NCBI GenBank assembly: GCA_964491015.1
Contig: CAZBEY010000100.1
Location: 1 to 5,356 of the forward strand
Source: JADFRD01 sp964491015
GTDB taxonomy: Bacteria > Fidelibacterota > Marinisomatia > Marinisomatales > TCS55
Length of the DNA stretch: 5,356 bases
Direction of reading: 5' to 3'
Of the stretch, positions 1 through 5,356 are shown in pieces; the stretch's first letter is position 1, and each line of letters starts with the position of its first letter. The notes below the pieces were generated by a model, which saw nothing but the letters and a program-made list of their open reading frames with translations, had not been told where the DNA came from and searched no databases. A program made the translations under genes and the position numbers.

Positions 1-50
1 ATAATCTCATCTTTCTTTTAAGTAGCAATTACATTCATCGTTTGTGCAGA

Positions 51-71
51 CATTAATTATAACAATTAATG
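51..71. repeat. 8-bp inverted repeat with 5-nt spacer
   Basis: CATTAATT (51-58) and AATTAATG (64-71) are exact reverse complements separated by ATAAC. The sequence is almost pure A/T, so as a hairpin it would be weak and as an operator it would be plausible but unproven. It sits about 150 bp before the first start codon, which would also fit control of a gene to the left of the window. Chance occurrence in AT-rich DNA is a real alternative. Confidence 0.35.
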
Positions 72-84
72 ATGACTGTATTTC

Positions 85-114
85 TTTGTACAATTCCCAC
101 ATAGCTTGTACAAA
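85..114. promoter_or_regulatory. Putative tandem operator: two TTGTACAA palindromes
   Basis: The 8-bp perfect palindrome TTGTACAA occurs twice, at 86-93 and 106-113, with centres exactly 20 bp apart (about two helical turns). Taken together, TTTGTACAA (85-93) and TTGTACAAA (106-114) also form a 9-bp inverted repeat around a 12-nt spacer. Two identical dyads on the same DNA face are what a dimeric repressor or activator binding cooperatively would need. I do not recognise the motif as belonging to a specific regulator. Its placement about 110-135 bp upstream of the first ATG fits control of the operon or of a divergent gene outside the window. Confidence 0.4.
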
Positions 115-208
115 CAAATCAATGAGTAAATAAATTAGATGAAAAATCTCTAATAAATAGTAACTGAAGACTAATCATATAAGGTTAAATTCAGCCCAAT
201 TATTTTTT

Positions 209-212
209 AGGA
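209..212 (+). promoter_or_regulatory. Shine-Dalgarno-like AGGA for the first gene
   Basis: AGGA lies 8 nt before the ATG at 221, at normal spacing and in an otherwise A/T-only context. It supports the choice of ATG 221 as start. It is the clearest ribosome binding site in the window; the other two genes have weak or no recognisable ones. Confidence 0.6.
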
Positions 213-220
213 ATAAATAA

Positions 221-604
221 ATGAAACCAATTATTATTGTCGGAACGGTGGCCATTACCATTTCACTCATTCTGTATTCAAAAGGGATGATCCGGGTATT
301 AAAAACACGGCTAATAACAAAAAATATTGCACGCCTGCTGACTACCGGCCTCATATCAGAAATAACTGCAGTTGCATGCATGTCCATTGGCTCAACGAAG
401 CCAATCACGACACCTCATGGATTAATCGGCCTTGCTGGAATTTTAATCATGATAAATATTGTCATAACGAGTTGGAGAACAATTTCGCAAGGACACGAGA
501 ATGACACCATATCCGATAAGAAATACTTTTATTTCTTGTTTGCCTATGCTCTCTGGGTTATCGCTTATCTCACGGGAGTCATTATTGGTATGGGCAGAAC
601 CTGA
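221..604 (+). CDS. Small four-helix membrane protein, HsmA/TIGR03987-like
   Basis: The 127-residue protein has four hydrophobic segments at about residues 3-20, 37-57, 67-87 and 102-124. The basic loop at 21-38 suggests a cytoplasmic first loop, so both termini would face the periplasm. The pattern resembles the TIGR03987/HsmA-like family of roughly 130 residues as I remember it: LYSKG after helix 1, GLISEITAVACM in helix 2, HGLIGLAGILIM at 66-77, and ALWVIAYLTGVIIGM at 110-124. In that family, members from Gram-positive bacteria have been linked to heme. Here the histidines I would expect in helix 3 and before helix 4 appear to be Asn79 and Tyr102, leaving His66 as the only near-membrane His, so heme binding is doubtful. 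The start is supported by AGGA 8 nt upstream, and the stop overlaps the ATG of the peptidase gene. Family assignment is from memory of the pattern; membrane topology is more certain than function. Confidence 0.75.
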   Translation: MKPIIIVGTVAITISLILYSKGMIRVLKTRLITKNIARLLTTGLISEITAVACMSIGSTKPITTPHGLIGLAGILIMINIVITSWRTISQGHENDTISDKKYFYFLFAYALWVIAYLTGVIIGMGRT

Positions 605-606
605 TG
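602..606 (+). other. TGATG stop/start overlap, translational coupling
   Basis: The TGA stop of the membrane protein (602-604) shares its A with the ATG of the M16 peptidase (604-606). No strong Shine-Dalgarno sequence precedes this ATG; the nearest purine-rich stretch is GGGCAGAA. Such one-base overlaps usually mean reinitiation by the terminating ribosome. The ATG is well placed because it directly begins a typical signal peptide, so a different start is unlikely. Confidence 0.8.
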
Positions 607-3165
607 CTCAAAACGACTCTTAAATATATTTCCCTTGTATTCTATTTATTAATTCTTTCTGTTCTTTTTGGTCAATCTTTGCCAAAAGGAATATCTGTCC
701 ATCGGTTAAACAACGGACTCGAAGTTATTCTAATTGAAAACCAATCTCTCCCAATGGTTGGTGTAAATGTTGTTGTAAAGACAGGTTCAGCTTATGAAAC
801 TTTTTCTACCAGTGGAATGAGCCACATGCTGGAACATCTCCTATTCAACGGCACTACGTCAAGGACTCAAAAAGAACTTTATGATGATACAGACAGAATT
901 GGGGGATACAACAATGCCAACACCGGAGAGTACTACACAAACTACATGATGGTCACACCGACCGAACACATCCAATCGGGAATGGAAATCCAAGGGGATA
1001 TGCTGTTCCATTCCGTCCTTCCGGAAGAAAAATTTGAAAAAGAAAAAGGCATTGTACTCGAAGAAATCGCCCGGAGTCTAGCACACCCGGAAACCCAGAT
1101 TGAACGAGATATTCAATCTATTTTATTTAAGGGGCATTCTTTATGGTTACCCACTTTGGGTACATATTCTACGATTGAATCATTATCATTGGACGCTGTA
1201 AGGCAATATTATAAAGGCAATTATTTACCCAATAATATGGTTTTGAGCATTATTGGGAATTTTGAAACAGAGAAAATGTTGGAATGGGTAAACGAGTTTT
1301 ATGGTCAAGCCGCACCCGGAACAGTTTATCGTCCAACGGATTCTCAACTTTCTACCGGATTTAATGCGCCTGATTTTACTCATGGTAAATTATATCACCG
1401 ATCTCATTCCGATTCAATAACTGTGATCCACCTTGTTTTTCAATTACCTGAAAATCCCGAACAGGGATTCATTGATTTATTGGATGAAAGTCTATCGGCT
1501 CAAATTGAATCTGTAGAAACAATGGTTAAGAAAAAATTCGGAAAAAATATTCTATCCCTAAACGCTGCCACACATGGTTCACCTATCGGAAATTTTCTTA
1601 TTGTAAAATTAACCGGAGATTCAATGAATGATATGGACGGTGTTATCTCGCATATAACAGATGCAGTTCACGGCATGAAATTTTCCATGAATAAAGATGC
1701 AGTATCCACTTTTGCATCGAAAAATAAAACATCATTTTATAAAAGTCTCGAAAAACCTCACATGTTTGGTATTTATAACGCCCACATTTTTGCGGAAAAA
1801 GGGATCGATGGGTTTTTATCGACCTTTGATCCGACACTTTATGATAAAGCAGCCGAAAAGTTAAAACGATTCAAGCTTCGCGGAGATCCAACCGTAATTA
1901 TCCATCATCCCATGGGAGAAAATAAAGAGGAATCAGTTGAGTCGACAAAAGCCCAATTATTTGATCATGATGGGTCCGGTACAACACTGATCGCAAAGCA
2001 AAATGCAAACAGCCCCTTGATGGCAGTCCATTATTTGTTTAAACACAAAGGCCGATTAGAGAATGAGTACGGAAAAGATGCCGCAAAAATATTACATGAT
2101 TGTTTTGGCCAGCGCATGAAATCCGATGGGATTCAAAAAAAGATCGCTTCTTTTGGACTGTCGTTTACAGTCAATGATAATCCATTTATTCCGATGGATA
2201 ATATCTATCTTCACGAGGATTTCGGATATATTCGAGTGGAAGGCCTTGCTGATGTATTGGAAAATAGCATTAGCTTTTTAAATGATGCATTTCTCAATTT
2301 TATTCCAACAAATGCTGAATTCACCAAAGCTGTTTCAAATTCCCATAGTGGTTTCGGTAGAATGATGGGGAAAAATGAAGCAAAGGACATGTTCGATAAG
2401 CTGGTAGATGAACAATGTTTTGGCCCTGATGAGCAAACAACTACCGCACCGGAACTTACCTATGACTCTTTACTCGCCTTTAAAAACAAATATTGGATCC
2501 CGGAGAATCTTATCGTTTCGGTCATTTCACCACAATCACCTAAATTGATTCAATCTCTATTTTCAGGTTTTGGCAATTCTCAAGATGCAGATTCTGAACT
2601 GGCCCATGATAAACTGTATCGGTTAAATACGGAAACCGTTTCCATAGAAGAGGGGGGAAGTGGTTCGCAATCATACCTTTTTTGGGGATTTATCAAAGAA
2701 ATCGATCCAGCGGATAAACCGGGTTTAGCCGCTCTTTCCTTGGTTCTCGCTGATAAGATTGTTTTTGATATTCGGGAGAAACAAGGAATGGCTTATCGAA
2801 TGTATGCCGGGATTAACATAAAGAACGATAAAGCATTATTTTCAATAAAATTTGGCACCCGACCGGAAAACGTAGAAGTACTTGTACCACAATTTCCAAA
2901 ATTATTTTCACTGGATATGCTGGCAGATTTGGATGATGCAACGCTGGAGAAGTCCGTGAATATGTATTTGGGCAGAATGATGTTCCGTCGTCTCTCAAGC
3001 ATCAACCAAGCCTATTACCTTGGACGTTCACAGTATTTTGATGGGGATATGAATACAGATGCCGAATTCCTGGAGAAATTGAAATCAGTGACCTTATACG
3101 ATGTCAATCGTCTTGCAAAAAAATATTTGGATGGAGAAAATCCTATTTCAATTATTGTTCACTAA
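604..3165 (+). CDS. Exported two-repeat M16 family zinc metallopeptidase
   Basis: This 853-residue protein starts with a Sec signal peptide: basic MLKTTLK, a hydrophobic core to about residue 22, and a likely signal peptidase I cut after Gly-Gln-Ser at 23-25. Two M16 repeats follow. The first has its N-domain at about 30-190 with the inverted zinc motif H74-M-L-E77-H78; the third ligand is Glu154 in VLEE, 76 residues after His78, as in the family. Its M16_C-type domain begins near SLDAVRQYYKGNYLPNN (195-211). The second repeat runs from about 457 to the end. It lacks HxxEH (AKILHDCFGQ at 494-503 occupies the site) but has a second M16_C-like segment (617-658) and the substrate-binding Arg/Tyr motif REKQGMAY (724-731). 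This is the usual catalytic-half plus clamp-half arrangement of pitrilysin/PqqL-type enzymes, which degrade unfolded peptides inside a closed chamber. Location is probably periplasmic. The substrate is unknown. The gene looks intact and is coupled to the membrane protein upstream. Confidence 0.93.
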   Translation: MLKTTLKYISLVFYLLILSVLFGQSLPKGISVHRLNNGLEVILIENQSLPMVGVNVVVKTGSAYETFSTSGMSHMLEHLLFNGTTSRTQKELYDDTDRIGGYNNANTGEYYTNYMMVTPTEHIQSGMEIQGDMLFHSVLPEEKFEKEKGIVLEEIARSLAHPETQIERDIQSILFKGHSLWLPTLGTYSTIESLSLDAVRQYYKGNYLPNNMVLSIIGNFETEKMLEWVNEFYGQAAPGTVYRPTDSQLSTGFNAPDFTHGKLYHRSHSDSITVIHLVFQLPENPEQGFIDLLDESLSAQIESVETMVKKKFGKNILSLNAATHGSPIGNFLIVKLTGDSMNDMDGVISHITDAVHGMKFSMNKDAVSTFASKNKTSFYKSLEKPHMFGIYNAHIFAEKGIDGFLSTFDPTLYDKAAEKLKRFKLRGDPTVIIHHPMGENKEESVESTKAQLFDHDGSGTTLIAKQNANSPLMAVHYLFKHKGRLENEYGKDAAKILHDCFGQRMKSDGIQKKIASFGLSFTVNDNPFIPMDNIYLHEDFGYIRVEGLADVLENSISFLNDAFLNFIPTNAEFTKAVSNSHSGFGRMMGKNEAKDMFDKLVDEQCFGPDEQTTTAPELTYDSLLAFKNKYWIPENLIVSVISPQSPKLIQSLFSGFGNSQDADSELAHDKLYRLNTETVSIEEGGSGSQSYLFWGFIKEIDPADKPGLAALSLVLADKIVFDIREKQGMAYRMYAGINIKNDKALFSIKFGTRPENVEVLVPQFPKLFSLDMLADLDDATLEKSVNMYLGRMMFRRLSSINQAYYLGRSQYFDGDMNTDAEFLEKLKSVTLYDVNRLAKKYLDGENPISIIVH

Positions 3166-3166
3166 T

Positions 3167-3203
3167 TAAACCTTTCGAAGGTTTAAAACCTTCGAAAGGT
3201 TAA
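3167..3203. repeat. Long intergenic hairpin made of two nested palindromes
   Basis: Bases 3169-3184 and 3186-3201 are perfect 16-bp reverse complements around a single A, giving a stem of about 15 bp with a tiny loop. T3167-A3203 could add one more pair beyond the A3168/A3202 mismatch. Each arm is itself AACCTT-N3-AAGGTT (3169-3183 with centre TCG, 3187-3201 with centre CGA), so the RNA could fold as one long stem or two short 6-bp hairpins. It begins one base after the M16 stop codon. Neither strand has a T-tract right after the stem, so this is not a classic intrinsic terminator. It may be a dispersed repeat, an mRNA 3'-end stabiliser or a partial terminator. Confidence 0.85.
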
Positions 3204-3225
3204 GAAACCAATCATAGAAAGACTT

Positions 3226-5298
3226 ATGAACCGCATTATTATTTTTTTATTCCCACTTTTAATCTCTTGCAAGGAACCGGACGTATTCGTTGCAGATTTT
3301 GAATCTCACGACATTCAGTTGACGATCAAAGCATCTGATCACTCTGCTGAATTATCTGATCAGGGAATTGTGAATGTAAACGCAGGATGGAATCTGTTTT
3401 CATTAAATGGGACAGTTCATGTTCATTCGTTTGAGATCGACGGGAAATCAGCGGACTTTCAATTATTTCAATCCGGTGATGTAGCAAATATTCCCGCTCA
3501 CTTCAGAGATATACTCCCACCCGACGAACATCAAGGTGGTGTTCAAATCATTGCATTTAAATCCGGTGTGCAGAGATCAGTGCTATATTCAATTTCATAT
3601 TCCGGGAAATTTTACGAAGCTGTAGAGGATATCCATTTTTCCAATGAAAATGTGGGTCGAGAAGTTGCTGCGACAATTTCTGAGCGGGGAGCCTATTTTA
3701 GTCCATTAGCCACCTACTATCCAACGGGGAACGAAACAATGACCAGTTTCAAACTCACTGCAAATATACCCGAAACCTGGGAATCCATCAGCGATGGCAA
3801 TAGACTATCAAATGAAATCAAAAACGGCCGAAAAATTCAATCCTGGAACAACCCATATAAAAATGACGGTAACATGTTCATGGCGGCACCATTTGTTACT
3901 AAATCCACCTGGGTGGATGATATTGAAGTGGCCTGCTATTTTTTTGAAGCAGACACTGGATTGTTTGATCAATATCTCCCGGCGACGGCAGGATACATTC
4001 GCCAGTATTCTGAGTTGATCGGTCCATATCCGTATAAGCGATTTACCGTTGTAGAAAATTTCTTTCCTACCGGATACGGCATGCCAGCATGGACATTATT
4101 AGGGCAGCAAGTGATCCGACTTCCATTCATTGTCTATACATCTCTGGGGCATGAAGTACTTCATAACTGGTGGGGTAACAGCGTATACGTGGACTATGAC
4201 CGGGGAAACTGGTGCGAATCCGCCACAGTTTACGGTGCAGATTACCGTTATAAACTACAGCAATCGCCGGAGGCCGCCAAAACGTACCGGAAGGATATTT
4301 TAAAGCAATATGCAAACTATGTAACAAAAGAAAATGATTTCCCCATTCGTGAATTCAAATCCCGCACCAGTAAAGAAACACGGACGATTGGCTATAACAA
4401 AGCTATGATGGTTTTTCACATGATTGAGGAAGAAATCGGGAAAGAGCCGTTTTTTGAAGCCTGGAAACAAATTAATTCAAATTACAGAGAGCAGAAAATA
4501 TCCTGGGAAGAATGGATTTCTATGTTTGAACAAACGTCAGGTAAAGACCTGGGTACTATTATTCCACAATGGATTGATCAGGATGGTGCACCCATATTAG
4601 GATTGAAGATTGATTCGGTAGATGAAAATTTAATCCATTTTACTATTGAAGAAAGCAGCGATAAAAACTATAAACTTTCTGTTCCGGTTCGTTATGATAC
4701 CGGTATTGATACAACCGTTGTTTTGAATTCACCATCCTCATCCTTCTCAATGAATATACCCGCAGGTATATCTACCATTTCAATCGATCCTGATTTTCAT
4801 TTATTTCGCAGACTCTATCCTGAAGAAATTGAACCGATTATTTCAGCAACACTTGGAAATAAAAATAAACATTTCTATGGGGATGCTGACCAAAACTTAT
4901 TTAAACAATTCGCTGATAATATTTCGGATGGCGATATCACCATTGAAAGTTTGAATGCGTTTAAAGATGCCGGTCGATCAAGCCTCCCTGTTGTGCTTAA
5001 TCCAACTGATGTGCCATCATACATTTCTTCCCGAATATCTATTGGCCAAAGTCATATAACAATCAATGTAAACACGTTTCCCTTAATCGGGCACACGTTT
5101 ATTTTTACGGGAAAAGACTGGAATGGGATAAAAAATTATATGGTTATTTTGTCTCATGATTATCAATCGCTTCCGCGGATTGGTCAACTGGTTCCCCATT
5201 ATGGGAAATACTCTTTTTTGGTATTCGAGGGATCGAAAAACGTGGGCAAAGGTCAATGGGATGTGACCGAATCACCATTGAAGAAAAAGTTTCGTTAG
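3226..5298 (+). CDS. M1-like (gluzincin) metallopeptidase lipoprotein
   Basis: This 690-residue protein begins with a short lipoprotein signal whose lipobox is L12-I-S-C15, so Cys15 should be lipidated. Residues of about 25-225 are a beta-rich N-terminal domain with the look of M1 domain I. The catalytic domain spans about 245-450: a GYGMPAWTLLG loop (283-293) sits where aminopeptidases have GAMEN, then H309-E-V-L-H313-NWWGN as zinc and general-base motif, Glu331 in NWCES as third ligand, and Tyr390 in GYNKAMMVFHM as probable transition-state tyrosine. The spacing from His313 to Glu331 is 17 residues instead of the textbook 18, which I recall as normal for this secreted subfamily. A beta segment follows at about 455-530. 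A separate C-terminal domain at about 540-690 ends in HYGKYSFLVFEG (658-669) and SPL (683-685). Likely role: membrane-anchored peptidase outside the cytoplasm, acting on unknown peptides. ATG 3226 starts the lipoprotein signal; only a weak GAAAGA precedes it. Confidence 0.9.
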   Translation: MNRIIIFLFPLLISCKEPDVFVADFESHDIQLTIKASDHSAELSDQGIVNVNAGWNLFSLNGTVHVHSFEIDGKSADFQLFQSGDVANIPAHFRDILPPDEHQGGVQIIAFKSGVQRSVLYSISYSGKFYEAVEDIHFSNENVGREVAATISERGAYFSPLATYYPTGNETMTSFKLTANIPETWESISDGNRLSNEIKNGRKIQSWNNPYKNDGNMFMAAPFVTKSTWVDDIEVACYFFEADTGLFDQYLPATAGYIRQYSELIGPYPYKRFTVVENFFPTGYGMPAWTLLGQQVIRLPFIVYTSLGHEVLHNWWGNSVYVDYDRGNWCESATVYGADYRYKLQQSPEAAKTYRKDILKQYANYVTKENDFPIREFKSRTSKETRTIGYNKAMMVFHMIEEEIGKEPFFEAWKQINSNYREQKISWEEWISMFEQTSGKDLGTIIPQWIDQDGAPILGLKIDSVDENLIHFTIEESSDKNYKLSVPVRYDTGIDTTVVLNSPSSSFSMNIPAGISTISIDPDFHLFRRLYPEEIEPIISATLGNKNKHFYGDADQNLFKQFADNISDGDITIESLNAFKDAGRSSLPVVLNPTDVPSYISSRISIGQSHITINVNTFPLIGHTFIFTGKDWNGIKNYMVILSHDYQSLPRIGQLVPHYGKYSFLVFEGSKNVGKGQWDVTESPLKKKFR

Positions 5299-5356
5299 TC
5301 AGGGTGTTTTAGCTACGAAGAAGGCTGAGTTACACTAATGTTTTCTACTGATAAGA
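5299..5356 (+). other. Short 3' flank with weak hairpin and a possible next start
   Basis: GTGT-T-TTAGCT (5304-5314) can pair with GGCTGA-GTT-ACAC (5323-5335) through two G-U pairs and a small internal loop, followed by TAATGTTTTCT. This would be at best a weak terminator. ATG at 5338 opens a frame (MFSTDK) that runs off the window, with AAGG 13 nt upstream, so a further gene could begin here. Six codons are too few to decide between these readings. Confidence 0.25.

Larger units (their letters stand above)
1..220. other. Non-coding AT-rich leader upstream of the first gene
   Basis: No convincing gene lies here. Two forward frames at the left edge stop quickly (TAA at 19-21 and at 54-56), and their short translations do not look like a protein tail. 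On the reverse strand nothing longer than about a dozen codons starts with ATG in the first 100 bases. The region contains an AT-rich inverted repeat (51-71) and a duplicated TTGTACAA palindrome (86-113), and it ends with a Shine-Dalgarno-like AGGA. A possible minor hairpin (134-140 with 146-154, one bulge) is weak. I see no sigma-70 promoter with both boxes at good spacing. A reverse-strand TATAAT (complement of 56-61) exists but lacks a good -35 box. Confidence 0.6.

Noticed and set aside
54..63. Sigma-70 promoter based on TATAAT (reverse strand) or TATAAC (forward strand)
   Set aside because: No acceptable -35 hexamer lies at 16-18 bp from either -10-like box, and such boxes are expected by chance in AT-rich DNA.
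175..408. 77-codon reverse-strand open frame opposite the first gene
   Set aside because: It overlaps the well-supported membrane protein gene antisense, and I see no domain or signal in its translation.
1643..1837. Reverse-strand open frame inside the M16 gene
   Set aside because: Short, antisense to conserved peptidase coding sequence, with no recognisable motif; a shadow of the real frame.
2080..2115. Second zinc site in the C-terminal M16 repeat
   Set aside because: The aligned region reads AKILHDCFGQ and has no HxxEH or HxxxE pair, so the second repeat is non-catalytic, as is usual in the family.
3167..3203. Hairpin as a classic rho-independent terminator
   Set aside because: The stem is long and stable, but no run of T follows it on either strand, so the standard definition is not met.
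3794..4018. 74-codon forward frame inside the M1-like gene
   Set aside because: It lies wholly within an intact peptidase frame in another phase and has no protein-like features.

Overview
The window is AT-rich, densely coded on the + strand, and holds three co-directional genes with no RNA gene, CRISPR array or insertion sequence that I can see. A lipobox lipoprotein, a Sec signal peptide on a periplasmic-type zinc peptidase and the protein subfamilies point to a Gram-negative bacterium. The style (AT-rich, secreted M16 and M1-like peptidases, AACCTT/AAGGTT intergenic palindromes) suggests an uncultured member of the Bacteroidota/Marinimicrobia (FCB) side of the tree. This is an impression and was not tested by phylogeny.

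Layout. Positions 1-220 are non-coding leader. They hold an 8-bp-arm AT-rich inverted repeat (51-71) and two exact copies of the palindrome TTGTACAA spaced 20 bp centre to centre (86-93, 106-113), a plausible operator pair. Gene 1 (221-604) encodes a 127-residue four-helix membrane protein that resembles the TIGR03987/HsmA-like family. Its stop overlaps the start of gene 2 by one base (TGATG, 602-606). Gene 2 (604-3165) encodes an 853-residue exported M16 zinc peptidase with two M16 repeats in one chain. Only the N-terminal repeat carries the HxxEH zinc site. A 60-bp gap follows, more than half filled by a near-perfect long hairpin built from two AACCTT-N3-AAGGTT palindromes (3167-3203). Gene 3 (3226-5298) encodes a 690-residue lipoprotein with an M1-like gluzincin catalytic domain (HEVLH...E, catalytic Tyr) and a separate C-terminal domain ending in a HYGKYSFLVFEG motif. 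The last 58 bases are non-coding or contain the first codons of a further gene.

Working model (inference). Genes 1 and 2 are one translationally coupled unit, and gene 3 is probably co-transcribed, possibly with altered dosage across the hairpin. The two enzymes would act outside the cytoplasm, one soluble in the periplasm and one lipid-anchored, on peptides or misfolded polypeptides. The most unusual features are the tight coupling of a small HsmA-like membrane protein to an M16 peptidase, and the paired TTGTACAA sites upstream. The enzymes themselves look like intact members of known families, so I do not claim a new system.
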